Positions 25,001 through 35,894 of a stretch of 64,000 nt of DNA are shown here, piece by piece (positions within the stretch are counted from its first letter, which is position 1; every line of letters starts with the position of its first letter). Under the pieces are notes generated by a model, which was not told the DNA's origin, searched no databases, and saw only the letters and a program-made list of their open reading frames with translations. The position numbers and the translations under genes were made by a program. The DNA comes from Stromatinia cepivora (taxonomy: Eukaryota > Ascomycota > Leotiomycetes > Helotiales > Sclerotiniaceae), in the NCBI GenBank assembly GCA_014898415.1, contig RCTD01000029.1:620001-684000 (forward strand). Direction: 5' to 3'.

Positions 25001-25590
25001 CAGAGGGACAAGAAGTGAACTCTTCAGTGGATGAGGAAAATGCAGAGAGTATCATTCGACATGATCGTACAGATTCGGAGGTTAGAGAAGCTCAAGATTT
25101 AGTTCCTGCACTTGCAACTTCTGCTTCTTCAAAGAGGCCGCCATCAGCACCATCGAGAAGTGCGAGCTGGTCGGGGAACAAACAAGATGGGTATGAGAGT
25201 GCCGGGTGGACTGATAGGGATTGGGTTGATAGTGCAGATGATAGTGATGAGGACGAGGCCAAACCTGTAGCTTCTGGGTGGAATTGGACAGAGAAGATAG
25301 TGGGAAAAGGCTCAAATGCATATAAGAGTCAAGCTAGTAGTCCTACCGAAAAAGGAACTGATAAAAAGGAAATCGCTAAGTTTCTGGGTAAGGAGCCTCT
25401 GGTCGACAGTCCTGAACCATTAGAGGGGATCGATAAAGATATAGGAAGTGGAGTGGGAACTGTAGATCCTAATATTCCTATTCTTACTAAGGATGTAGCT
25501 GGGATGGGCATAGGATTAGATGGAACGAGCGCAGGGGGTTCTGAAGTGACATCTCAACATGATCTTATGCCGCCAGTTAGGAAAGATTAA
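22054..25590 (+). CDS. DUF676 (Rog1-type) lipase/serine esterase
   Basis: Intronless 1,178-residue protein of the DUF676 alpha/beta hydrolase family, whose yeast members (Rog1, YDL109C and YOR059C type) act on acylglycerols and lipid droplets. The N-terminal domain (residues 1-155, GEVVRYTVTYTPAHDRILPS) is the conserved beta-rich part of fungal Rog1-like proteins. The hydrolase starts at VVLTHGLHSN (His271) and carries the nucleophile Ser452 in AHSLGG. Likely triad partners are Asp583 (NVVNDGIVP) and His929 (PDAHNNMIV, far downstream). Long low-complexity inserts explain the size: a Lys/Glu-rich one at about 288-355, Ser/Pro-rich ones at about 650-900 and an acidic tail. No signal peptide or transmembrane helix is evident. 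It converges with the RBR ligase gene about 1.1 kb downstream. Confidence 0.92.
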   Translation: MLLLYQAGSVKIGEVVRYTVTYTPAHDRILPSPARLHLKIKNTSAVALRAAFVHGPYTLYAAAYPSTFNPNVKFENPRRDGVPEFEPNLKAGGSFSTELVVPEDVRKTAGKANRDGRSPGRDDSDVKSVAWIIEVTSQVVFSNSAAVHYEILLGRDEKSLSLGFSSGAMLGGTAPVPGQVHDHQQSQGAKEGHHAALPRGIYSRAIRLRVDDTASLWNTPKLDGRDEAAEEQRSKGNDKGAPVEDATGKGHIEEKQSKKRRKNVHLVVLTHGLHSNLGADMLFMKESIDATAKQAKIDAKARKAKKKQEEKEKKASDQAENQHGSDNRMSNGEASTKELPEKQEETDDESDDEEEVIVRGFSGNAVRTERGIKYLGKRLAKYVLTMTYPDQPYRPTLKKSAGEALSHALKPESSKLMDDPGKPAHENSSIVKAPQDVDLPYHFTSISFIAHSLGGLVQTYAVAYIQKHSPQFFDIIKPINFIALASPFLGLSNENPLYVKFALDFGLVGRTGQDLGLTWRAPTIARSGWGAIVGNIGESAHKKLDGEPTPEAKPLLRILPTGPAHTVLKKFRHRTVYSNVVNDGIVPLRTSCLLFLDWQSLGRVEKARRENGLVGTMAEWSWAELTGANSSSPSKKQAPLSDEEVSDMDEIGGVAPPSTMQRNETEVPQPPANVMDDDRRNIKNLEVPGHSTLSSIEGRNSNEIGSPNPTSTSFTSNNNGLLASLLGFFRTNPSPKSHAHQPKHSKIYKRSQTINIINDSGSSTPSSLPSSAAPEGRPNVSAGDIESQDPNLLSAPPKTTFFESAGDLLKPPLPSVEFLIDPSSRARTIFHDRVYHPSDIPPPPLKKRSTMLRRRNSSFSEPSTTVLASHTDSQLSALDYDDPKNTNPPRPPNVVVDSSAMKVEEKIARAYHRDLSWRKVLVSLEPDAHNNMIVRRMFANAYGWPVVKHLCDTHFSDAAISRRKDEDSAGLERAKATGEAPGSEGQEVNSSVDEENAESIIRHDRTDSEVREAQDLVPALATSASSKRPPSAPSRSASWSGNKQDGYESAGWTDRDWVDSADDSDEDEAKPVASGWNWTEKIVGKGSNAYKSQASSPTEKGTDKKEIAKFLGKEPLVDSPEPLEGIDKDIGSGVGTVDPNIPILTKDVAGMGIGLDGTSAGGSEVTSQHDLMPPVRKD

Positions 25591-26681
25591 TGTTTACGAC
25601 TATAACTAGATTTGGGGAATCCCTATTTTATGGGAATGAATGCATAGCTACGGAGTCTTTATTTATGATGGCATGGATATATACTTTTCAATCAGAAATC
25701 TATCTTTATCTTGAGTTTCCTCGGACTTCTGACTGTATCTTTTCTATCCAATGTGCATATTCGTGAAATCAAGTGAAAATTCGAGGCTTCCGTGCGATCC
25801 ATACCCACCTGGGTGTTACTCATTTACCCCTTGGAATCCAAACAACACAATACATTCTATTACTATAAAAACATTTACGGATTTGACGAACAATAAAATA
25901 TGATGCTTTACTAAAGTATCAATGCTTTCAGTGAATCTATTTTCCCCTTTATTATTCACTCCTCCTATTCACTCCTCTATTAAATAAAATAAAACCAAGT
26001 GATTCATATCCAACGCAATGCTTTGTTGTCTGTCTCAATAGCCTGTGGTGTAGGCTACAGGCCTGGGATACAAGATAGAATGACATACATAGTCTTATAT
26101 GGAGTGTTATCAAGGACTCCTGGAGTTGTTTTCGTAGCCTAAGCAGAGTTACGATGATACATGGAATCTTGACTAGATGCTGGAATGGCTGGAATGGCTG
26201 GCTGATGGCAATGCGAGATACTGACACAGTATTCAAAAATACAGTTTGCATTACTCAGATGTAAATACCACAAGTATGATGACGGGTATAAATAAGTCGT
26301 TGCTTTTATTCTATATAAATTAAGTCAAGTTCACCCTCTGGCGAGAAAGAAATTATTCGTAAATTGGCATAGATCATAGATCGTTATATAGTCATCAAGG
26401 ACATTGTTGAACTCCTAAATCCACCTGCCGGGTATTGATCCAAGTTATTGCTCCAAATAAATGATATAGCCATAGCCTTAGCCATATTTACCGAACCACC
26501 ATTCCACCGTATCCAAAAGCCGCCAACCCCCCCATCCAGACCTCCTGTAGTCCGTGGTTGTATCATCCACGCTGAATCTTGCATGAAAAGCTTCTTCTTC
26601 AGCCATGACACCTCATTCAGGACCGCTCGTTCATCTGTTGAACGGAAGCCATTCTCACCCATGAGTGATACAAGAACCAAA
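25591..26681. other. Convergent 3' intergenic region
   Basis: Shared 3' region of the convergent lipase and RBR genes. No further gene seen; the long frame at 26384-26941 (-) is a shadow of the RBR gene. Confidence 0.6.
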
Positions 26682-29154
26682 TCAAGATACCGGTTCTGCA
26701 GGTGGAGCGCCAGGTGCAACATAACTCCTCCAAGCATCCACTCTGTTCTTTCCACTTCCAAGCCCAGCAAGTATTGATGACTTCGTCTTCTTCTCCTTTT
26801 CCTTCTTCGTTTTGGATGTAGAACTAGAACTCCTCGAAGCCGGCGCATGAATAGCTGCTTCGACCGCATAGTCAGTTCTCGTTCTCCTTGGCACCACAAT
26901 ATCTGATGCTCTTCGTGTAGGACCATTAGCTCTTGTAGCATCTCGAGTGGTGTGTCTTCTTACAAGACCTGGTACAGCAGCTTGAGGCTCGTCCACAGGA
27001 GCCGCTGGAGGAACTGCGGTCATTTCACCCACAGTTGGATTTGCGGCAGTCACCCCTCGTGGTCTCAAAACCCCAGTAAGGAAATTGGTAACTCCAAGCC
27101 CAAAGTTCATTACCCCACCAGGCTGGGCTAGGACATTGCTAGCTTCGCGTATATAATCTTGATTCATGAAATGGTCTGCGCCATTGCCGACCCCCTGAAC
27201 ATCGCCTATCCCACCATTATAATCTGCATCCCGATCATTTGTTGGCATATCATCAGTACCCCAATTTTGTAGTTGTCGAGCTAATCTTTGATCTTCGCGT
27301 TCTTGGCGGCGCCTGTGATTGATCTCTTCGTCGTAGTTGACAGGTGGTTGTCTTCTTGCTCTATCTCGAGCGCTTCGCACAGGTGGTGTTGGATTCCTGT
27401 CTGCAACGGGTTGAGGAACTTGCATATCATTTAACTGATCGGTTTCAATGGTTTCGTAGTTAAACCATGGACAATTGCATGTCTTCCATTTCAATCCACA
27501 GATCATACAAAATTGTGCGGTGCAGTGGCTTCAAGACAATTCATGTTAGCTCTTGGCAATTCTAGCCCAGTGAAAGCCCTTCACTTACCAAGTCATATGG
27601 TTACACCCTTCCTTCAACTCGACCATAGTCCTACAACTATAACATCGTTGCCATCCGGCTTGTTTCGCAGTTTCAAGTAATTTATTTGTTTCCTCGTCTT
27701 TCGGACACTCTTTCGATCCATGCCACTTCCCATTACACAATGCACAGACTTTCGTCTTACACCTCCCACAAATCCCATATTTCTTCCCATTTTCCTTGTG
27801 AATATTCTCGGGCTTGATCCATTCTCCACATCGTTTCGCTGGACAGTATATTCGATTCTTCGTAGTATATTCCTGATATTTCTTATTCCAAAGTTTTTTG
27901 AACGGTATATCAAATAATTTTTCAACATGTTTCAATGGAATATGTTCGGCCGTACAACATTTCGGGGGCATATGTGCCGGATCTTTAACTGAGAGTCGAA
28001 ATATTCGTTTGAGGCAAGAATGGCACATCCGATGACCACATCGTAGTTTGGCACATTTGGACTTGGGAATATCATCGGATAGACATGTTAGGCATTCGAC
28101 ACTGTGATGGTTAATTTCTGTTTTTTGCGCATGACTTGGCGTGTTAACTTACAGCTTTTCCGGTTCAGGAGGAGGTGGAGGAGGGGGTGGAGGTCCTGAT
28201 GAGAAGAAACTTCCGAGAAAGCTACCGCGGCGTTGTGAAGTATGTGAAGTGGTTGTATTCGCTACGGATCCTGGTGCTTTCGGCTTATCCACTGTCGTAC
28301 TAGTTCTCCTCAGTGCTGGCGGAGGCTCTGTGGTAATCCGAGTCGTCGCGCTCCTACATATAAAATTAGCATAACATTGTGGTGTGAGATGCGCAGAGCC
28401 AAAATACATACCTCGAAAGTGGAGGACGTGAGACGGAATCACCGGCAGTGACTTTAGGTTTGCGTGATGTACCTTTTGACCCTGAGGTTCCAATATCTGC
28501 TGAGCCCTTTGTAGAAACTTTGTCTTTATCCTCTTTCTTCATCCTACTACTAATCGAATTTGACCTTTTTGGCTGCTCCTGAACTACATCCTTAGTCTTT
28601 TTCTTCGACTTCGAGTCCATGGGTTCTAATGGAGATTTTTCCTCGTCTTCAGATTCACCACTATCATCCTCTTCTTCCCGGCGTCTTCTTTCCGTTATAG
28701 TTATCCCCCGTGGCTTGCTTCTACTATCATTTTCTCTCGGGGCGGCATAAACATAATCGCTTCTCGATTTCTCTTCTCTTTCATTTGTTTTCGATCGCGA
28801 ATGATTTCCTGCACCGTCTTCCGAAGTATGATGTCGTCTCCTTCGTCGATGACTCGATGATGACTTTGTCGCATCAACCGTCGCACTCGATTCTGCGGGC
28901 ATCTTTTCGGTTGCCGCACTGTTGCGGGTCGATCGATTTGTCGAATTCCCTTCGAGTTTTTCCAAACGCCTTCTACGCACTTCAGAGATATCAGGCTCAA
29001 CTGATGTGATGCCTTCGCCTTCATGGCGACCCGATTGTGATTTATGAACTTTTCCATCTTCTAATTCGCCATCTCTAAATTTTGGCCTACGCCTTACTTT
29101 ATGAATATCATTCGAACCCGCCATTCGAACTTCCGGGACCCCAATAGCACTCAA
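26682..29154 (-). CDS. RBR-type (RING1-IBR-RING2) E3 ubiquitin ligase
   Basis: Four exons, 29154-28412, 28353-28153, 28101-27589 and 27528-26682, join to 2,304 nt (767 residues); all introns are 51-60 nt with GTA(T/A)G donors. The N-terminal 250 residues are basic and Ser-rich, then a poly-Pro run (SSGPPPPPPPPP) precedes RING1 (about 316-365: CLTCLSDD, CGHRMCHSC). IBR follows (YCPAKRCGEW, CGRCKTKVCALCNGKW), then RING2/Rcat (RCYSCRTMVELKEGCNHMTC, then CTAQFCMICG). By analogy with parkin Cys431, the catalytic cysteine that accepts ubiquitin from E2 is Cys481 in GCNHM; the last Cys of this motif (486) spans the exon 3/4 junction. The C-terminus is disordered and ends soon after WRSYVAPGAP, a short motif I associate with fungal RBR proteins. 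Substrate unknown. Met11 (29124) is an alternative start. Confidence 0.93.
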
Positions 29155-31460
29155 ATTAATTGGGCATTTGAGCCCAGGAGATAATCTTCACAGTGTAGTG
29201 GATGTTAAAACGACGGGCGAAACGATTGAACGGTGAATATCTGGTGGTTTGGGATAGGATGTTCTTCTGTGGCTAATATGATTGATTGGTGCTGACAGGC
29301 TTTTTGCATATGGAACAACGAATGGGGCTGGAAACCTTTGTGCGGGTACGCAAGCAAGACGGTATGGTATGGTATGGTATTGCCTATTAGATATAAAATG
29401 TTTGATTAATGAATACGGCGTAAGGATGGCGAAATCAGTAAGGTTTTGCTAGGCACAATATTGAGGTATGAATGGATGGTACCACTGGTGTACCTGAGGA
29501 GGGGATAAGAATATGAAGGATGTATCGGTGTATTTGCAGATATTAAGAATGTTGTTGAGTTTGATATGGAACCAAATTCTGGTCAAGGATCGAGTCCACT
29601 GGTTTAAATTTTTTGGTGGTGTTACCGTTGTTACTGTTATCAAGCTAATAAATGGGGTGAATTTTGATTAGAGTACAGAGTAGGTTGGTGTGTTGTGGAT
29701 GGATGGATGGAATGGGATGGGATGAAAGGTGGCACGGCCCGCAAGCAAGGGCCTAAAAAGAATTGCTTAGGATGTTGTACTGGTAGCTTTGTATCTATCT
29801 CATGTATCTATCTCATGTATCTATCTCATGTATCTATCTCATGTATCTATGAGATAGATACAAAAGCATCACGATTCAAAAAATTAACCAAACAATTTGT
29901 TATTAACATCGTTTTATTTGCTCTTCTCAAATCATCCCACGTTAACCCATTCACCGTAGAACTATATCTCATGCATATGATCGATATCAGAATAGCATAT
30001 ACCTAGTAGTATCCGCTGAATACTTGTCACCACTTCACCATAAAAGGCACGATGAAAAGCTCATTCAGGTATCTCACATAGTGAGCGCCACTGTGCTTCT
30101 GTTTTTAGATCTCTTCTCTACCTTGTTCGTATCTTGCACTGCATCTATTCATCCATATATTCATATTTGTTAAGATGGACTCCTAAGAAAGTCCCACCGC
30201 ACCAAAGATCCGCCTCTATACTTCCAAGTTTTTGTTACCACTATCAATCAAACTATTAGTTAATGATTGTACGGAGGATACTGGATTATGTTGTCATATG
30301 ATCAGTAGAGCCACTAAAAGAGATTTGATGTTCGATCTGATGAATTCTTGTCGATTGGAAGTATGCACTGTAGTGTTGGCCTCATTCAAATGCCACCTAC
30401 GTGGATTTGCAGGAGATCGAAAAGTGTCGAAGCCGTACCAAGTTCTAGATAATTGGATTACAAGGCAGGACCTAAATGAGTCAAGAGAAACTTCATATAC
30501 TTGTTTCAGAGTAGAAGCCAGATAACATGACAGACCATTAAGCATTGGAACCACTTGTCACCTGTTGTGTTGGAAGAAGCTGCCATGAATTTTGATTGTT
30601 TGCTTGCCCTTCATAGAATTACCAAGTTGGAGTTCAAATATGGGTCAGAATTGGTTTCTTTCCCTTTTTATCTACCCCTCTTTTGACCCCGCTTGTCAAA
30701 GTAAGTCTTACCAACTTATTCTGGGAAACACAATTTGCCCAAGTATGAGTGAGGTTGACTTATCTGGTATCAGAAAAGACCACATCTAAAGCTCAACAAT
30801 ACACGGTGACTAGATTGAGTGTCCCGTTTACCCGTCCTCCTGCTGATACCCAATCCATTTCACATTTACGTGGTTGAAGAACTTTTTTCCTGGCGGTGGC
30901 TTTCCGTCAAACATGACATTGATTTCGAAACTACCTTTGCATTCCGCTAAATGCGAAAAGGACTTTTCTCTGTGTCCTTGAATTCATGCCGATTATCCTT
31001 CCATACCCAAGTCGCGGACCTAGGCGAAGTAGAGATCGGGTAACGGTTTAGAAAATGATCATTGCATGTTCTTGCACTAATAGAAATACCAAAATAAGTC
31101 ATTTGTTTGGCTTTGCATGTCGACTTATCGACCTCATATATCATACATATTTTATGGCAAGTAATGGCGGCCTCGTGACTTAATTACTGCGTTGAGGATT
31201 AGTCATGTAGGGCGTTTCACCTAGAATTCACGTAGGGTGAGAGGCTATTTACACCCTTGATCATACTTGCCATATAAGAGCCTCGCAACGGCTTCACTCA
31301 ATTTTCGGCTGACCTTCTAACCCAAAACACAAACCCCACATCTCCACGAATTGTCAATCATCGAGAGGAATCTTGAGAAATTCACTTGAATACATCCGTT
31401 CTTCTCAAATCTTGAAAGCCTATCCACGACCCAAATTATTCTCCTCGAAATATATTTATC
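29155..31460. other. Intergenic region with simple repeats
   Basis: 2.3 kb between the divergent RBR and SDR genes. It contains four GGTAT units at 29361-29380, a GGAT run near 29697 and the repeat/hairpin at 29791-29861. The frame at 30232-30525 has no recognisable domain. Confidence 0.55.
29791..29861. repeat. 13-bp tandem repeat ending in an inverted repeat
   Basis: Four to five copies of GTATCTATCTCAT are followed by GAGATAGATAC, the reverse complement of the unit's GTATCTATCTC, so the array can fold into a hairpin of 11 bp or more. Confidence 0.85.
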
Positions 31461-32627
31461 ATGGAAGGCAACGACTATGATCGAAATGCCTTAATCAATC
31501 GGACATTACCTCAGATGAAACTGGCAAGCAGCTCGAGCAAGTCAGAATTCCCCTCCCTTGATACTCAATATAAGCCATCAACCTTGAACCCTGCTACCGA
31601 AAGATTTGCGGTCAAAGGAAATGCCATCAGTACACGCTCCCTCCTAAATTCTTTCTCATAACCCATCTAATGGTTCAATTCAGTCACTGGAGGAGCAGGA
31701 ACTCTAGCTTTACAAGGAGCCCGTGCCCTTCTCGAGCATGGTCTTGGTGGAGTAGCCCTATTCGATATCAATCCAAAACCCGACTCCCCTTCCATATCCT
31801 CCTTAACAGCAGACTTTCCTAATGCTAAAATCCTATTAAAATCGGTCGATGTCACAAACGCGGAGAATGTGAATCAAGCAGTTCAAGAGACAGCAACAGG
31901 GTTAGGAAGTATTGATATTTTATGTTGCTATGCAGGTGTTGTAGGATGTGTACATGCACTCGAGATAAGTGTGGAGGAGTGGAGACGTACTTTAGAGATT
32001 AACACAACAGGTGCATTTTTATGTGCTCAGGCTGTTGCCAAGTATGTTTTTTTTTGTCGGCGATGAGGTGAAGATACTAATATCAAAAATAGGAAAATGG
32101 TTGATCAAAAATCCGGTGGTTCAATTGTATTTATTGCGTGTTCGTCTTCTACAACTCCTTGAGAGTTGATTCACAATTTAGTGTCTATTGCTAACTTCCT
32201 TAGCTATATCCGCCCATATCGTCAATTATCCCCAGCCTCAAGTTGCCTACAACGTCTCCAAATCCTCTCTACTTCACATGAAATCATGTCTTGCAGCTGA
32301 GTGGTCTCGATATGGTATCCGTATTAATACTATTTCTCCCGGATATATGGATACCATTCTTAATGAAGGTGCTGGGTTAGAAGAGGCCAGAAATATTTGG
32401 ACTTCGAGAAATCCTATGGGTAGGATGGGTAAGCCAGAAGAATTGAGCGGAGCTTTAGTACTATTATGCAGTGGAGCCGGAAGTTATATCAATGGAAGTG
32501 ATTTAATTGTTGATGGTAAGTCTTATGGTGATAATCGGAGATCCAAGGGAGGTGTATTGACTGATTTATAGGAGGGTCAGACCGTTTTTTGAGTGGTTGT
32601 GCTCGGTTTGGGGTACCGCGATATTGA
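31461..32627 (+). CDS. Short-chain dehydrogenase/reductase, sugar-alcohol dehydrogenase-like
   Basis: Five exons: 31461-31629, 31684-32041, 32093-32139 (47 nt), 32204-32515, 32572-32627; 942 nt, 313 residues, all phases consistent. Classical SDR features: nucleotide-binding TGGAGTL at residues 58-64, the NAG-equivalent CCYAGV, catalytic Ser194, Tyr207 and Lys211 (YNVSK), and RINTISPGYMDT after the active site. The segment WTSRNPMGRMGKPEEL and the ending NGSDLIVDGG resemble fungal NADP mannitol/D-arabinitol dehydrogenase and L-xylulose reductase relatives, so a polyol/ketose substrate is likely but unproven. The third intron uses the unusual donor GTTCGT, chosen because it alone keeps FIASISAHIV in frame. 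The last exon replaces the usual DGGY tail with DGGSDRFLSG. An N-terminal extension of about 50 residues precedes the Rossmann fold. Confidence 0.88.
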
Positions 32628-34722
32628 AGAACTGCATCAATGCAATCCTCAGCTAAGAAGTTGCATGCCGAAACCATATACATCAACAATTCTTTTGCAG
32701 AAGAGAGTTGCAACAACGGAGAACATACTTTAATTCTTAGTTCCTATTACACATAACCTCCATTTTGAACCAACATCTCATCCAGGAAGCTGACCCTTTT
32801 CCACAAACACCGTGCGAAAAATAAAGAGGGAAGCCATTAGAAAGAGACCAAGATGGTCATCGTTCTTATTGAATTGCAAGTAAATGTTTCTAGCTCAATT
32901 CTGTTAAAGAAATTCAATCTCCTTGTTCATCCTTAACTCCAATCTCAGCTGTGTATACATCAAGAATGGTCTTTTGGGTCAGACTCCTGATATTTGTCAA
33001 AATAACTTATGGCTTCAGGAGAGAATGCATCGATAATGGTGAAATTTGGAGCAAAATCATCCATGGAAGTACGGACTCTCATAAATGGACCCTCAGTGAA
33101 TTGTTTTCACTCAACAGCATATGTAAATTGTGATTGGCAGAGGGTGAGCGTGTGACTGCTATTCCGCGTTTGATCTATATACATTCTTATCACTCAAGTT
33201 TGAAGAGACCTGGTACTTTTCCCAAAATCATCATGGTCTCTGTTGCATTTTTCTTCATGATTAACAGCTGAAAGAAATAAGCCAGGTCTGTGTATTTCTT
33301 TCTGGACTAACAATGATGTAGAAATAAGGAGTGGCCTGGAGCATAGGTAGAGAAGATCTCCAATATGTGGATAATACATCCAGCATATTGCACTCTTGCT
33401 GGATGTTATAAATCGAATGTCTTAGTATTGTTATCTCCAAACTTCATATTGTTACTTCAGGTTTCTGATTCTTTTTGGCAGGCAAGCTATCGCATTTTTT
33501 GTTCGAGTTCCACTATAATCTTGGAAAACAGGGCAGGAACACCCTTTCTCTTATCATCACCTGTTCTTCCCGTCTCGACCATTTAACATTATCCCCACTT
33601 GTAAAACCTCCGGTGCAGACTTCTTAAATTGGTTTGTTGATGACTGTTGTTTGCGAAGAGCGTTTGGTGGTGATTTCCTACCTTGATTTGGGATAATAGT
33701 AGCAAACATTAGTGAGGGTAGAAGACGTGCTGTTAATGTGCGGATTTCTTCATTCATTCTATTTGCCATTCTATAAGCCTCTGCAGGTAATACCCCCTTT
33801 GGTTCTTGCGTCTTTATTCATTTAATATATTTGCCGGTCTTCTCAGCTACCTTGCAAATAGTTTTGGAATTTAATTTCGTATTCATGTCAAAATTTGAGA
33901 TGTGTCTCTAACATTGCTTGTCATTTGAGGTTGATGGGGGTGGGGAGACTTGGTTTATATCAAAAATGGATAAAATGCGCTAGTCCTCAAGAAAATTTCG
34001 TAGAATAATCAGGTGGACCTCAATATCTTGAGCTACGAACTTCATCATCCCTTGCATTTCACCATCTTCATGTATATCCTCCTCCATGAGTGTATTTATC
34101 GAGTCGTTGACTCCTGTACAAGCAATTCTGTCTTCCGTGCTTTTTGTAGTAAGAGCAATCTCTTGGCACAACTCATTTCCTTTTGGTATAATTTCAGATT
34201 TAATGACCACCTATTTCTCGTACCAATCCATTAAACTTTCTCCAGCATGTTTCTCCATAGATGGATTTCTATTGATAATTGTTTGCTAGGTGAGCTGTTA
34301 CTGAAAAGTTTTGAGATTCACGACAGTCATCTCTGCAGGATTGTCTAAATTTCAAAAGGAATTGGGCGAGGGGAAATCAAAAGCCGTGGTGCTTGCAGGA
34401 TGTCGAGTTTATCACGCACGGTGTTATGTTAGTAGTAATTCAGTTGAGTCCTCTAGTAAAGGATTCTTCTCTAATGTCAATGAATGTGAATAATGAGCAA
34501 ACAGGACGAGCTGTTTACCTAGATGATTGTCTGATCGTACGGTCACAGCGAGGTAACTATTGATGCATGCAGTTCTGCTTACTGCCTGCTTATTTAACGC
34601 GGTAATACGAATGAGTACTTGATTTGACCTGCTTTCCCCTCTTCCTATCCAAGCAAACACGCGCTCGCAAATCATTCTAAGGCTGCAACATCACGATTCC
34701 GACATACTTGTGGAGGAAAGGT
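32628..34722. other. Intergenic region, nothing recognised
   Basis: 2.1 kb with only short frames on both strands; none gives a recognisable protein. Confidence 0.5.
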
Positions 34723-35894
34723 ATGAATCAAGAAAGTGAGCTATCGGAAAAGCTGCGCTCGATATCGCAAGCTGCCGTCAATGCCGGTATTCCATGTGTG
34801 TGCCCGCTGCAATCACTACTTCCAAGAATATCATATGGCGACACTCGGCCGGATTCCGGCTGTGGAAAAGGAAAATTCAGTCAGTAACCTGACCATCTTC
34901 GGTGTTGGAAGTATCATTAAAGTATTCGTGGCGTTAACTATCCTTCAACTTATCGATGAAAATCATCTCAATCTCTCAGATACTGTCAGCCGACATTTGG
35001 ACCAGAATGTTTTGAAATGTATTGGCAATGCAAGTAAGTAATACAACAACTTGTGGTTTGCTAAGTCATACAGCAAGTGCTGAAAGTTGGGAAGATGATT
35101 TGAAATGGGTCATTGAGCAAAGGGGTAAAGAATTAGACCCCAGAAGAATTTGGGAAAAGATCGATACTCTAGAGTATGCTAGACAAAAGCCCACGCATGA
35201 AAGTGGGCAATATTCTTACGCTAATTAATACAAGCTACAATCTCTTGGGTTGAATTATTGAGAAGATAACTGGTTTAGCGAAGGCGAGAACCGGCGACGA
35301 ATCCTCGACCCTTTATAAATGAAGGACACATTTTTGGAAGGATTTGAAGAGATGGAATCGAAAGGAAAATCTACCAAATCGATATCATTTTGCTACGGAG
35401 AAATTTTGGAACACTGCTTGGATTTGTCCAAATTTCTCAGGGCATAAATGGAAGAGACGAGACCTCATTGATGTAAATGGATCAAATCTATCCGAAGAAT
35501 GGGTAGCCGGTAACATGCTATCCTCCACCAAGTTTGCGATTTCTCTCTGGTATGGAAAATTGCTAAGCCCGTCATCTATGCAAATCTTGGCATCCGGCCG
35601 GAGAATCGACTGAAGTAGGTCGTGGGATCTTTGGTTTCGAAGCTCCCGTGGGTATGGGAATTTGGGCACAATGGAAGCTTACTTGGATTTACTAGGTCTC
35701 TTTGGTGGGTTGAGGAAAGGGATTGCATTGTATGTGTACTTACGAATGTGGGAACTATGTATGTTGGAGAAGTTTTGTCGACTGCACAACATATCGTGTT
35801 CGAATCCAAGTTCTTAAGACTCGCTGCAGAACTGGCTGAAGTTGCATTGAACGTCGACGACCTCTATTCCCGAAGATCCAGAGCCAGTGGGTAG
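34723..35894 (+). pseudogene. Beta-lactamase-fold serine hydrolase pseudogene (AmpC/D-aminopeptidase-like)
   Basis: Protein-like sequence shifts among all three plus frames. It begins ATG 34723 (SISQAAVNAGIPCV), shifts by an extra TG near 34800, then reads VPAAITTSKNIIWRHSAG, shifts again, and carries the catalytic SxxK motif as Ser-Ile-Ile-Lys at 34910 (FGVGSIIKVF). A tandem AAGTAAGT at 35032-35039 shifts to the next frame (LLSHTASAESWEDD), which leads to the Tyr-x-Asn motif YSYAN. There a tandem TAATTAAT (35222-35229) breaks it once more. Further pieces follow: LPNRYHFATEKF, SNLSEEWVAGNMLSS, LLSPSSMQILAS, GHNGSLLGFTRSLWWVE and VCVLTNVGTM to about 35894. The family includes penicillin-binding-protein-like esterases and D-stereospecific peptidases. 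Several frameshifts and stops rule out a full-length product. Confidence 0.8.

Noticed and set aside
26384..26941. 185-codon minus-strand frame
   Set aside because: Overlaps the RBR ligase C-terminus in another frame; Arg/Leu-rich shadow composition.
30232..30525. 97-codon plus-strand frame in the RBR-SDR intergenic region
   Set aside because: No recognisable motif and an unrelated antisense frame of similar length on the other strand.
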